Assembly (NCBI GenBank): GCA_021851885.1
Contig: JAJZBS010000017.1
Coordinates: 1-36,593, forward strand
Direction of reading: 5' to 3'
Origin: Actinomycetes bacterium
GTDB taxonomy: Bacteria; Actinomycetota; Acidimicrobiia; Acidimicrobiales; JAMCQF01
Length of the DNA: 36,593 nt
Shown here: positions 6,555 through 14,312 of the stretch, piece after piece
Layout: the number at the start of each line of letters is the position of its first letter
Position numbering within the stretch: position 1 is the stretch's first letter
The notes under the pieces: generated by a model
What the model saw: the letters and a program-made list of their open reading frames with translations, nothing else
What the model was told of the DNA's origin: nothing
Databases searched by the model: none
Program-made: the position numbers and the translations under genes

Positions 6555-8621
6555 GAGCTTGCGCAGCGGTGCCGTATAGCGCCACGACGTCGAGCTCTCC
6601 AAGTCCTCGACCCGGAAGCGGAGCTTTGTGAGCTCGGCGAGGTTGACGGCGCCGTCCATGTAGCCGAGGACGCGGACCGCCTCCCTCGTCCTGTCGAGCT
6701 CGTCGCGGTCGCCTGCGACGCCGAGGATCATCGTGCGGAAGGCCTCTGCTGCGTCGGCCCAACGCCACTGCCCCGTCGCGTCGAGCGTCGTCTCGACGGG
6801 ATGCCGGGGACCCTCGGCGGCCGCGGTTGCCAGGCGCACCATCTCCTCGGAGCTTGGCACGAGCGTGATCTGCTTGTCGGCGCCGGTGCTCGCGAGCTTG
6901 TCCTTGATCTCCCGGGCGACGGCATTGTCCAGGGCCACGATGCGAGCGCCGTTGCCGACCGCCCGCAGCAGGGGCAGGCCGAAGCCTTCGTAGTTCGACG
7001 GGAAGACGACGAGCCGGGCGTGGGTGTACAGGGCCGCGACCACATCTTCGGGCAGATGGCCGCTTGCAAGGCCGTGGACGTTGCGGCCCGCCCGGCCCTG
7101 GTAGCCGAGGGCGACGACGTGTGCGCGCGCCAAGCGCTTGCCCAGGAGATCGACGGTTTCGGCGACACGCTTGTGGTGGTAGTGGTTCCCGATCACCAGT
7201 ACGAACGGCTCCTGGCAGGGAAGCTGTTCCGCGCCGGCGATCTCGGCGAAGCGGTACTCGGCAGGGTCGAGGGAGTGGGCGACGACAGCGTCATGCACGT
7301 CGCGGCTACGGGGGAATCGTGCGGCGAAGGCCTCTTTGGAGTACGAGCTCGGGAACGCCATGGCCGCCGCGTGGGCGGCCATGAAGCGCCAGAGGGAGCG
7401 GATCGTCGGGTCGTCGTCGTCGATGTAGACGCAGTCTGTTGCGATATTGTCCGGGAAGAACACGACGTGGTGTGCAGCGAGCGGCCAGGTCCGGCGGGTG
7501 TCCTCCCAGGAAAAGGGCTGCGCCAGGAGGAGGCGCACGGCGTAGGTGTCCTTTCCTGCATCTCCCGGCGGCGGGAGCTCGACGATCTCGTAGTCCTTCG
7601 CGACGGAGCCGAGGCCGTGGAAGGACAAGATGTCCCGGTCGGCGAGGAATGACGTCTTCAGTGACTCGTTCCACAGCTCCGAGGCGATCATTGAGGAGAC
7701 GACGTTCCTTGCCTGCTCGAAGGTGCCGTTGTAGGCGCGCCGCATGAACGACAGATCGACGAGGACTGTCGGCCGGCGCCGGCTGAGCTCGACTGCGGCG
7801 ACCATGCGCTCGAATGTCCGGTGCTCGCCGAGCCCGTAGCGACGGATCGCGGGGAAGTACTCGGGGTAGCGCTTCGCAAGGATCTGCGCGTGTTGGTGCT
7901 CGAGGACTTGAGCCTGCGCCCCGAACGACGTCGAAGACGTGTGCATGACCCAGGCCCGATTGGCGAGGACGGCAACAAACCCGATCCGGTTGGCTCGCAT
8001 GACGAGGTCGTTCTCCTCGTTGTAGCCCGGGGAGAAGGTCTCATCCAGCAACCCGACGAGATCGAGGACGTTCCAGCGGATGAGGATGCAGAAACCCGGG
8101 ACGGTGGGCACGATGTGCCACCGGTCGAGGTACGGCATGATCCTGCGCGCGTCGGTCTCGGTGCTCGGGGATTCTTCGTCGGCGTCTTCGAGGTGCCAGG
8201 GGAGCGACGCCAGGGTCGCGTTGTTCGAACGCGGGCCGACGAATCCGAACTTCTCGTCGCTGCCCATGACCGCGACCATCTCGGCAAGCGCGCCAGGGGT
8301 GATGGCGGTGTCTGAGTTCAACAGGAGCGCGGGGCGGCCTTGGTCCCGTGCGCGTTGCAGGCCTTGGTTGGCAGAGCGGACGAATCCCTGGTTCTCCTGG
8401 TTGACGACCAGCTCGACGGGGACGCCGGCAGATTCGAGCGCGTCGCGCAGTTCGCCGAGGCGGGCGGCGAGGGCGCTGTCATCGGGGCTGTCGTTGACGA
8501 GCACGAGGTCGCAGCCGAGCGACGTCAGGTCGTCGGTCACCGCGAGGAGGTGGTGCTTCTGGTGCTCCGCGAGGTGCGCGTTCCGGTAGAAGGGAACCGT
8601 CAGGATGGGGCCGGAGGGCAT
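6528..8621 (-). CDS. Two-domain glycosyltransferase (GT2 + GT4-like)
   Basis: A 697-residue protein. Residues ~1-260 form a GT2 (GT-A) domain, with [25 protein letters not shown] and the metal-binding [17 protein letters not shown], then [18 protein letters not shown] middle section follows (~300-450). Residues ~470-620 form a GT4-like GT-B lobe: [14 protein letters not shown], then [20 protein letters not shown], the nucleotide-sugar EX7E-like motif. No membrane segments are evident, so it probably acts on the cytoplasmic face in building a surface glycan. The start ATG at 8621 has no Shine-Dalgarno; TAGGCT at 8639-8634 lies 12 nt upstream. It overlaps the murI 3' end tail to tail. Donor and acceptor sugars cannot be told from sequence. 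Confidence 0.8.
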   Translation of the reverse strand: MPSGPILTVPFYRNAHLAEHQKHHLLAVTDDLTSLGCDLVLVNDSPDDSALAARLGELRDALESAGVPVELVVNQENQGFVRSANQGLQRARDQGRPALLLNSDTAITPGALAEMVAVMGSDEKFGFVGPRSNNATLASLPWHLEDADEESPSTETDARRIMPYLDRWHIVPTVPGFCILIRWNVLDLVGLLDETFSPGYNEENDLVMRANRIGFVAVLANRAWVMHTSSTSFGAQAQVLEHQHAQILAKRYPEYFPAIRRYGLGEHRTFERMVAAVELSRRRPTVLVDLSFMRRAYNGTFEQARNVVSSMIASELWNESLKTSFLADRDILSFHGLGSVAKDYEIVELPPPGDAGKDTYAVRLLLAQPFSWEDTRRTWPLAAHHVVFFPDNIATDCVYIDDDDPTIRSLWRFMAAHAAAMAFPSSYSKEAFAARFPRSRDVHDAVVAHSLDPAEYRFAEIAGAEQLPCQEPFVLVIGNHYHHKRVAETVDLLGKRLARAHVVALGYQGRAGRNVHGLASGHLPEDVVAALYTHARLVVFPSNYEGFGLPLLRAVGNGARIVALDNAVAREIKDKLASTGADKQITLVPSSEEMVRLATAAAEGPRHPVETTLDATGQWRWADAAEAFRTMILGVAGDRDELDRTREAVRVLGYMDGAVNLAELTKLRFRVEDLESSTSWRYTAPLRKLSEKLRHLV

Positions 8622-8804
8622 GGTGGCCGGTCAAGCCTACAGCTGGCGGCATTCCGCTCGGCGGTCCTGCATCGCAGCCGGCCGGCCACGTCCGCTCCCT
8701 CCGCTGGTGACCCCATGTCGGGCCACCAGGGGCAACGAGGTCTGGGCGGGGGCCCTTGGCGGGCAGGGCCTCTCCGGCGGCTACTGCGCCTCGCGGCGGC
8801 GCAG

Positions 8805-8810
8805 TACCAT
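8805..8810 (+). promoter_or_regulatory. -10 box TACCAT of leaderless rph
   Basis: TACCAT lies 6 nt before the rph ATG and no Shine-Dalgarno sequence is visible. Confidence 0.45.
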
Positions 8811-8816
8811 CCGGCA

Positions 8817-9560
8817 ATGCCGTCCCTCCAACGTCGCGACAGTCGCTCGGTCGACGACCTTCGCACCGTCACCTTCGAACGCGACTTCACCGAAATGGCC
8901 GCCGGCTCGGTGCTCGTCACCATGGGGCGCACCCGGGTGCTCTGCACGGCATCGGTCGACGACAACGTGCCCCGCTGGATGCGTGGAAGTGGGAAAGGGT
9001 GGGTGACCGCCGAGTACTCGCTCCTGCCCGGCTCCAGCGCCGAGCGCGTGACGCGCGAGGCGACACGCGGGCGCCAATCCGGTCGCACCCAGGAGATCCA
9101 GCGCCTCATCGGCCGGTCGATACGCGCGGTGTGCGACATGGTCGCGCTCGGCGAGAGGCAGGTCATCTTGGACTGCGACGTCCTGCAAGCCGACGGAGGC
9201 ACGCGCACTGCGTCGATCTGCGGGGCCTACGTCGCCTTGCACGATGCTCTCAGTCGATTGGTGCACGGTGGAAAGATCGGCGTCCACCCCCTCAAGGAGG
9301 CCTGCGCCGCGGTTTCGGTGGGCATCGTCGACGGAGTGCCGATGCTGGACTTGGACTACGAGGAGGACGCGCGGGCCGACGTCGACATGAATGTGGTGAT
9401 GACGTCGTCGGGCCGTTTCGTCGAAGTCCAGGGGACAGCCGAAGGGGCTGCGTTTGCACGCGGGGAGCTCGACGACCTCCTCGGGCTCGCGGAGCACGGG
9501 ATCGCGTCTCTTCTCGACCACCAAACCACGGTGCTCGCCTCCTCGCCGGAGCCGCGGTGA
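8817..9560 (+). CDS. rph: Ribonuclease PH
   Basis: A 247-residue phosphorolytic 3'-5' exoribonuclease that trims tRNA precursors. The sequence shows the family blocks [34 protein letters not shown] and [19 protein letters not shown]. The phosphate-binding and catalytic region ([19 protein letters not shown]) and [18 protein letters not shown] follow. Length matches the usual ~240-260 residues. The start ATG at 8817 aligns with the family start [18 protein letters not shown] and has a -10 box at 6 nt. The stop overlaps the rdgB start by 4 bp (GTGA), so the two are translationally coupled, as in the known rph-rdgB pairing of Actinobacteria. Confidence 0.95.
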   Translation: MPSLQRRDSRSVDDLRTVTFERDFTEMAAGSVLVTMGRTRVLCTASVDDNVPRWMRGSGKGWVTAEYSLLPGSSAERVTREATRGRQSGRTQEIQRLIGRSIRAVCDMVALGERQVILDCDVLQADGGTRTASICGAYVALHDALSRLVHGGKIGVHPLKEACAAVSVGIVDGVPMLDLDYEEDARADVDMNVVMTSSGRFVEVQGTAEGAAFARGELDDLLGLAEHGIASLLDHQTTVLASSPEPR

Positions 9561-10237
9561 CGGATCGCTCGACGTTCGTGCTGGCGACGGCCAACCCGGA
9601 CAAGGCAAAGGAGATCCGCGCGCTGTTCGACGGTGCCGAGCTTGTCGACCGACCACGCGAGGTCCCCGAGGTCGACGAGATCGGCGAGACCCTCGAGGAG
9701 AACGCACTCCTCAAGGCGCGAGCACTCGTCGCCGCAACGGGCAGGCCGGCCCTTGCGGACGACACCGGGCTCGAGGTCGCCGCCCTCGGAGGACTGCCCG
9801 GCGTGCGTTCCGCACGGTGGGCTGGACCAAGCGCCACCTACGCGGACAACGTCGCCAAGCTCCTCGCCGAGCTCTCGGCCGCTCCAACAGCCCGCCCGGG
9901 CGAGGGTCACCGCGCGCGCTTTGCCACCGTGGCCGCAGCGGTCTACCCGGACGGAACCGAGGTGACGGCCCTCGGGGTGGTCGACGGGACGATCGTAGGG
10001 GAGCCGCGCGGCGACGGTGGGTTCGGCTATGACCCGGTCTTCGTTCCCGACGAAGGTGGCGGGCTCACCTTTGCCGAGATGGGGGCCGCAGACAAAAACG
10101 CCCTCTCTCACCGGGGCCGTGCGTTCCGGGCCCTCGCCGAGCGCTTGCGCTCTGCCGCCAGGTTGGGCGGTGAGGAGAAGTGGCCGGGCCACGGCGGACG
10201 GGCCGGCGGGCGCCGGGAGGCAGGAGAGCGGCAGTAG
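9557..10237 (+). CDS. rdgB: XTP/dITP (non-canonical purine NTP) pyrophosphatase
   Basis: A 226-residue Ham1/RdgB-family protein that hydrolyses ITP, XTP and dITP to keep them out of nucleic acid. Motifs seen: [18 protein letters not shown] at the N terminus, [54 protein letters not shown] and [19 protein letters not shown]. The GTG start at 9557 overlaps the rph stop. The last ~20 residues ([20 protein letters not shown]) form a Gly/Arg-rich tail beyond the normal end of the fold. It ends 13 bp from the convergent crotonase gene, leaving little room for a terminator. Confidence 0.93.
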   Translation: MTDRSTFVLATANPDKAKEIRALFDGAELVDRPREVPEVDEIGETLEENALLKARALVAATGRPALADDTGLEVAALGGLPGVRSARWAGPSATYADNVAKLLAELSAAPTARPGEGHRARFATVAAAVYPDGTEVTALGVVDGTIVGEPRGDGGFGYDPVFVPDEGGGLTFAEMGAADKNALSHRGRAFRALAERLRSAARLGGEEKWPGHGGRAGGRREAGERQ

Positions 10238-10250
10238 GCGCCCCGCCGGC

Positions 10251-11165
10251 TCAGCGCAGCCGCCAGTCCGGGCGCTCGCCGCTGGCAAAGGTGCGCTGGC
10301 CCGCCGCGATCGAATCCGCGCTGGTGCCCAGGCCGACGAACGCGTAGGCGAGGGACAGAGCCTGGGAGCGGGACATCTCCCGTGCCGTCCACAACGCCCG
10401 CAGTGTTCCCTGCACGGCGAGCGGAGGCTGCCGTGCGATCGCCCCGGCCGCCCACGCAGCGCTCTGCGCGAGCTGGTCCCGGGCCACCACCTCCGACACG
10501 AGGCCGATCTCGCAGGCCCGGCGGGCGGATATCCGCTCGTGGCCACCGAGGAGGGACAGGCGCATGATCTCGCCGAAGGGCATGCGCCCCGCCATGTGGA
10601 GCGGCTCGAACGCGGCGGTCATGCCGTAGGTGACATGGGGGTCGAAGAAGGTGGCGTGGTCTGCCGCGATGATGAACTCGACCTCGCCAAGCATGTAGAA
10701 CGCGCCGCCGCAGGCCATGCCGTTGACCGCCGCTATGACGGGTTTCCACAGGTCGCAGCTCTTCGGGCCGATGCGGCGACCGGGGTCGTCGAAGGTGAAC
10801 GGCGTGCTCCCGGCGCCGAGGCGCAGGCGAGGCTCCCCGGTCTCGCCGGCGTCCTCCCCGCGGCCGCCAGCGTGCTCCCCGCCGCCGCCGGCGTCCTCCC
10901 CGCCGCCGCCACGGCCGGGCGCGCCCTTGGGAGGCAGCGTCTCGTGGCGGTCGATGCCGGTGCAGAATGCCTCGTCCCCGGCTCCGGTGAGCACGACGAC
11001 GCGCACGTCGTCGTGGTGGCGCAGTGACGTCCAGACATGGTGGAGCTCGCGCTGCATGGACAGGTTGAATGCGTTGTGCACCTCGGGCCGGTTGAGGGTG
11101 ACCCACGCGACGCCGTCGCGCTCTTCGTAGGTGAGGGTTGCAAAGTCCGTACCGGGATGGGACAT
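10251..11165 (-). CDS. Crotonase (enoyl-CoA hydratase/isomerase) family protein
   Basis: A 304-residue crotonase-fold protein. It shows VAWVTLNRPEVHNAFNLSM, the oxyanion-hole segment EAFCTGIDRHETLP and the second oxyanion block KPVIAAVNGMACGGAFYML. At the positions of the two catalytic glutamates of classical enoyl-CoA hydratase it has Phe (GGAFYM) and His (FDPHVTYG), so simple hydration is doubtful. An insert of about 40 residues rich in Gly, Glu and Asp (residues ~80-120) interrupts the region after the first oxyanion loop. The start ATG at 11165 is backed by AAGGAGGACCG just upstream. It is divergent from the MaoC-like gene at 11348. The substrate is unknown; a CoA thioester is likely. Confidence 0.8.
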   Translation of the reverse strand: MSHPGTDFATLTYEERDGVAWVTLNRPEVHNAFNLSMQRELHHVWTSLRHHDDVRVVVLTGAGDEAFCTGIDRHETLPPKGAPGRGGGGEDAGGGGEHAGGRGEDAGETGEPRLRLGAGSTPFTFDDPGRRIGPKSCDLWKPVIAAVNGMACGGAFYMLGEVEFIIAADHATFFDPHVTYGMTAAFEPLHMAGRMPFGEIMRLSLLGGHERISARRACEIGLVSEVVARDQLAQSAAWAAGAIARQPPLAVQGTLRALWTAREMSRSQALSLAYAFVGLGTSADSIAAGQRTFASGERPDWRLR

Positions 11166-11347
11166 CGGTCCTCCTTGGCGTTGGCGCGACATGATGGAGG
11201 ACGCCGTTGCAGCTGCTCGGCCTTCGGTCGTGGATCGCCGTGCACGCCGGGATCGGAAACCGTCTGGCGCCACGGCTGCTCGACGTCACCCCCTGGGGAC
11301 GGTACGGTAACGGCCGCTGAACTGCGCTGCCAGCCTCGGGAGGTGTC
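11166..11347. promoter_or_regulatory. Divergent promoter region between crotonase and hotdog genes
   Basis: This 182-bp gap separates two divergently read CoA-related genes and must hold both promoters. On the plus strand TACGGT near 11303 could be a -10 box for the gene at 11348, which has a good Shine-Dalgarno (GGGAGG). No clear operator repeat is seen. Confidence 0.35.
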
Positions 11348-11842
11348 ATGACCGCGGACACGAGCATCATCGGCATGGTGACGAGTCGATCCCGGGTCGT
11401 CATCGAACGGGGCCCTGTCGCCAACTTTGCGTCCGCTCTCGACGACGAGAGCCCCGTCTACAAGGACCCGGCGGCGGCTGGCGCGGCGGGTCTGGCGGGC
11501 ATCCCCGCACCACCGACCTTTCCGTTCTGCATGGAGCACTGGGGCCGCTTCGCCGAGATCCAGCCCGAAGACCAGCCCGACGCCAACCCGATCGCAGACA
11601 TCATCGGGTCGCTGATGAGCAGTGGTGGCCTCATCCTCCACGGAGAGCAGTCCTTCACCTATCACCGCCCGATCGTCGTCGGTGACGTGCTCGTCGGGGA
11701 AGGCAAAGTCGTGGACGTCTACGAGAAGGAGTCGTCCAAGGGCACGAAGATGACCTTCATCGTGAGCGAGACCAGCTGGACCGACGAGCGAACAGGCGAG
11801 CCGGTCGTTTCGACGCGCTTCAACCTCATCCACCGGGCGTAG
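11348..11842 (+). CDS. MaoC-like hotdog dehydratase (FAS1-type/HadA-like N-terminal domain)
   Basis: A 164-residue single hotdog domain. It begins IIGMVTSRSRVVIERGPVANFASALDDESPVY, with APPTFPFCMEHWG and later FTYHRPIVVGDVLVGEGKVV. This pattern matches the N-terminal dehydratase-like family that includes mycobacterial HadA/HadC and related steroid or acyl-CoA hydratase subunits. These subunits usually lack the catalytic Asp/His of the MaoC partner and work as heterodimers. A MaoC partner with the catalytic motif is encoded at 13196, in the same direction. The start ATG at 11348 has GGGAGG about 6 nt upstream. It is followed 11 nt later by a second crotonase, consistent with an operon on CoA thioesters. 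Confidence 0.78.
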   Translation: MTADTSIIGMVTSRSRVVIERGPVANFASALDDESPVYKDPAAAGAAGLAGIPAPPTFPFCMEHWGRFAEIQPEDQPDANPIADIIGSLMSSGGLILHGEQSFTYHRPIVVGDVLVGEGKVVDVYEKESSKGTKMTFIVSETSWTDERTGEPVVSTRFNLIHRA

Positions 11843-11853
11843 GCGGATCGCGC

Positions 11854-12690
11854 ATGGGCATGGGGGGAGCACAGGGCCTGGACGACGACATCGAACGGAT
11901 CGTCGACGGCGGCGTCGCCTGGATCACTCTCAACAGGCCCGAAGCCGGCAATGCGCTCACGCCTGAGATGAACTCGCGCCTTGCCGGCTACATGGACGAA
12001 GCCTCGGCGGACCTGGCGGTGCGGGCCGTCGTGCTCACGGCTGCGGGGACGAAGAGCTTCTGCACGGGGGCCGACCTGCGGTCTCGGCGCGAGCCGGCGC
12101 CACGTCCGCAAGGCGCGCCGCAGAGGGCAGCCGGCGATGTCGCGCGCATGCTCCGCATCGGCTGGCAGCGCCTCATCACGGCCGTGCTCGACTGCGAGAA
12201 GCCGGTTGTCGCGGCCGTGAACGGGACGGCGGCCGGAGGAGGGATGCACCTCGCACTTGCCTGCGACCTCGTCCTCGCGGCCGACAGCGCCCGCTTCATC
12301 GAGGTTTTTGTCCGGCGCGGGATCGTCCCCGACGCCGGGGGTGCCTACCTTCTCCCGCGTCTCATCGGCCCCCAGCGAGCCAAGGAGCTCTTCTTCTTCG
12401 GGGACGACCTCAGCGCGACCGATGCCGAGAGATGGGGGCTCGTCAATCGCGTCGTCGCCGCAGAGGACCTCGTGGCCGTCGCCGGGGAGTGGGCGGGGCG
12501 ACTCGCATCCGGACCGACGAGAACCCTCGCCGGTATCAAGTGGCTGGCCAACCGCTCCATGGAGAGCGACCGGGCGAGCGCCCTGTGGGAAGAGGCCCTT
12601 GTCCAGGAGATGGCCCAGCAGAGCGAGGACGCCCGGGAGGGAATGAGGAGCTTCGCCGAGAGACGCCCCCCTGCGTACCGGGGTTGGTGA
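11854..12690 (+). CDS. Crotonase (enoyl-CoA hydratase/isomerase) family protein
   Basis: A 278-residue crotonase. It shows VAWITLNRPEAGNALTPEMN, the first oxyanion loop KSFCTGADLRSR, the second KPVVAAVNGTAAGGGMHLAL, and FVRRGIVPDAGGAYLLPRLI. The usual hydratase glutamates are replaced (His in GGGMHL, Phe in EVFVRRG). The Asp in PDAGG is kept, as in isomerase-like members such as PaaG. An isomerase or a hydratase on an unusual acyl-CoA is therefore more likely than a standard beta-oxidation hydratase. ATG 11854 is used. The stop overlaps the next start by 4 bp (GTGA), so it is co-translated with the DoxX-like gene. Confidence 0.82.
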   Translation: MGMGGAQGLDDDIERIVDGGVAWITLNRPEAGNALTPEMNSRLAGYMDEASADLAVRAVVLTAAGTKSFCTGADLRSRREPAPRPQGAPQRAAGDVARMLRIGWQRLITAVLDCEKPVVAAVNGTAAGGGMHLALACDLVLAADSARFIEVFVRRGIVPDAGGAYLLPRLIGPQRAKELFFFGDDLSATDAERWGLVNRVVAAEDLVAVAGEWAGRLASGPTRTLAGIKWLANRSMESDRASALWEEALVQEMAQQSEDAREGMRSFAERRPPAYRGW

Positions 12691-13148
12691 CGGCCTTCGT
12701 GCACACAACCTGGATCAGCGCAGCCGACTGGTTCGCCGTGCTGCGCATCGGGACGGGGCTGTGGTGGCTGGAGAGCTACCGCCACAAGAACAAGAAGGCC
12801 TGGCTCGTGGACGGCGCCGGCATCGCCTGGGCAGCGTCGGTTGCCGGCAAGCACCGCTGGCCTGTCGTCGGGCGGCTGTTCGCCGCGGTTGTCGCTCCCC
12901 GCGCCCGGGTCGTGGCCTACGCGGTCGTCTTCGGCGAGCTTGCCGTGGGGATCGGCCTCGTCGCGGGGTTCCTCACGCCCGTCGCGGCTTTCGCGGGCAT
13001 CGCCCTGAACCTCGTGTACCTCGTCCTCATGATCTCCGACTGGGCCGAGCAGGGGCAGAACCTGATGATGATCCTGGCCACGGCGGTCGTCCTCGGCGCC
13101 CACGGATGGTCGGTCTGGTCGCTCGACCACCTCACCGGGCTATTCTGA
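12687..13148 (+). CDS. DoxX-like integral membrane protein
   Basis: A 153-residue membrane protein with about four hydrophobic segments. The most visible are VVAYAVVFGELAVGIGLVAG, FAGIALNLVYLVLMIS and LMMILATAVVLGAHG. The GELAVGIGLVAGFLTPVAA block is characteristic of DoxX/SURF4-type proteins, whose functions are mostly unknown; some associate with quinone or redox systems. The start is GTG 12687, overlapping the upstream crotonase stop. Position inside a CoA-metabolism operon suggests a linked electron-transfer or membrane role, but that is inference only. Confidence 0.75.
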   Translation: MTAFVHTTWISAADWFAVLRIGTGLWWLESYRHKNKKAWLVDGAGIAWAASVAGKHRWPVVGRLFAAVVAPRARVVAYAVVFGELAVGIGLVAGFLTPVAAFAGIALNLVYLVLMISDWAEQGQNLMMILATAVVLGAHGWSVWSLDHLTGLF

Positions 13149-13195
13149 CGTGTCCAGAGGGGAACGCTCCCAGGGCGACGGCGAAGGGGTGATCG

Positions 13196-13630
13196 ATGGC
13201 ACAGGCAGGGAAGATCTACTTCGATGACGTCTCCACGGGTGACGAGGGCCCGGCACTGACGCACGAGCTCAGCCGGACGGACCTCGTGCGCTACGCCGGG
13301 GCGAGTGGCGACTTCAACCCGATGCACCACGACGAGGTGAAAGCCCAGGCAGTCGGGCTGCCCTCGGTGTTCGGCCATGGCATGTACTCGGCCGGCCTGC
13401 TTGCCACGGCGATCACGAACTACGCGGGGATCGGCAGCGTGCGCGAGTACCAGGTCCGGTTCGTCAAGCAGACCTGGCCCGGGGAGACCTTCAAGACCCG
13501 CGTCGTCGTCACCGCCAAGCGCGTCGAAGGGGGAGAGAACCTCGTGGATCTCGACTGCTCGCTCGCCAACGGCAAAGGCGAAGTGAAGGTCGAGGGGAGG
13601 GCGGTCGTCGCCCTGCCGTCGCGTTCCTGA
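13196..13630 (+). CDS. MaoC-like (R)-hydratase / HadB-like dehydratase
   Basis: A 144-residue hotdog protein with the hydratase-2 motif ASGDFNPMHHDEVKAQAVGL followed by PSVFGHGMYSAGLLA. The Asp and His expected to activate water are present. It begins at ATG 13196 with AAGGGG 7 nt upstream. The family hydrates or dehydrates enoyl-CoA or acyl-ACP intermediates. HadB-type members pair with a non-catalytic HadA-type subunit, and a good candidate for that partner is encoded at 11348. With two crotonases and an SDR nearby this could form a peripheral beta-oxidation set, but the substrate is not evident. Confidence 0.83.
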   Translation: MAQAGKIYFDDVSTGDEGPALTHELSRTDLVRYAGASGDFNPMHHDEVKAQAVGLPSVFGHGMYSAGLLATAITNYAGIGSVREYQVRFVKQTWPGETFKTRVVVTAKRVEGGENLVDLDCSLANGKGEVKVEGRAVVALPSRS

Positions 13631-13670
13631 CGGCGGGCGGGGGGTCCGGTTCGAGGGGAGGGGGTCCGAC

Positions 13671-14204
13671 GTGAAGTACGTCCTACCAACCATCTTGTTG
13701 CTTGTCGTCGTCTTGGTCGGCTTCTTCGTCATCGCCCGTGCGCGCCAAGATCTCGTCGGGGACGACAGCATCCGGAAGCAGCGCGGTCCCAAGTCCAAGG
13801 GCAAAGCGCTCCACGCCGAATCGAGTGCCCGGTTCATGGAACTGCAGCAGGAGATAGCTCTGCGTCGCGCGGAGCTCGACGCCAAGAATGCCGCCGGCGG
13901 GCAGCCGAGTCCTCAAGGTGGCACCGGGGTGCCCAGCGCGCCGGATTCGCCGGGGTCACCGGATTCGCCTGGGTCACCGGATTCGCCGGGGTCACCAAGG
14001 GCCGAGCCCGGCGCGGAGGTCTCTCCCGGTCCAGCGACGCCGACCGGCGCAGGGGAAGGAGGAGGAACGTCGTCTCACGATGGGATGGCGGCCGGCCCGG
14101 CCTCGGGGGGAGCCCCGTGGGTGGACGGCATGCCGTCGGGGGGCATCGACGACGCTCCGTCGAGCGGGGGCGGAGCCGGAGAGGGCGAGGCCTCAGAGGG
14201 CTGA
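13671..14204 (+). CDS. Single-pass membrane protein with Pro/Ser/Gly-rich tail
   Basis: A 177-residue protein of unknown function. Residues 1-24 form one transmembrane segment (MKYVLPTILLLVVVLVGFFV). A basic stretch follows (RKQRGPKSKGKA) and then a short charged helix (FMELQQEIALRRAELDAKNA). From ~80 onward it is low-complexity Pro, Ser, Gly and Ala, including three PDSPGS units. The start is GTG 13671 with GAGGGGAGGGGG upstream. It sits between the MaoC gene and the large secreted protein. Codon bias supports coding, but the tail is compositionally simple and may vary between strains. Confidence 0.6.
   Translation: MKYVLPTILLLVVVLVGFFVIARARQDLVGDDSIRKQRGPKSKGKALHAESSARFMELQQEIALRRAELDAKNAAGGQPSPQGGTGVPSAPDSPGSPDSPGSPDSPGSPRAEPGAEVSPGPATPTGAGEGGGTSSHDGMAAGPASGGAPWVDGMPSGGIDDAPSSGGGAGEGEASEG
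13942..13997 (+). repeat. 18-bp tandem repeat (three copies)
   Basis: CGGATTCGCCGGGGTCAC is repeated three times with one C/T difference. It encodes PDSPGS-type units in the membrane protein tail. The period is a multiple of three, so copy-number change keeps the frame. Confidence 0.8.
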
Positions 14205-14312
14205 ACCTCCCGTCGTGGTGACGACCCGCTCCTCCCGGGGCGTCAGCGCCACCCGAAAAGCTCGCGCGCGACTGGCTACGGGTGGGCGCGACGGAATAAT
14301 GTGCCGCTGGGG

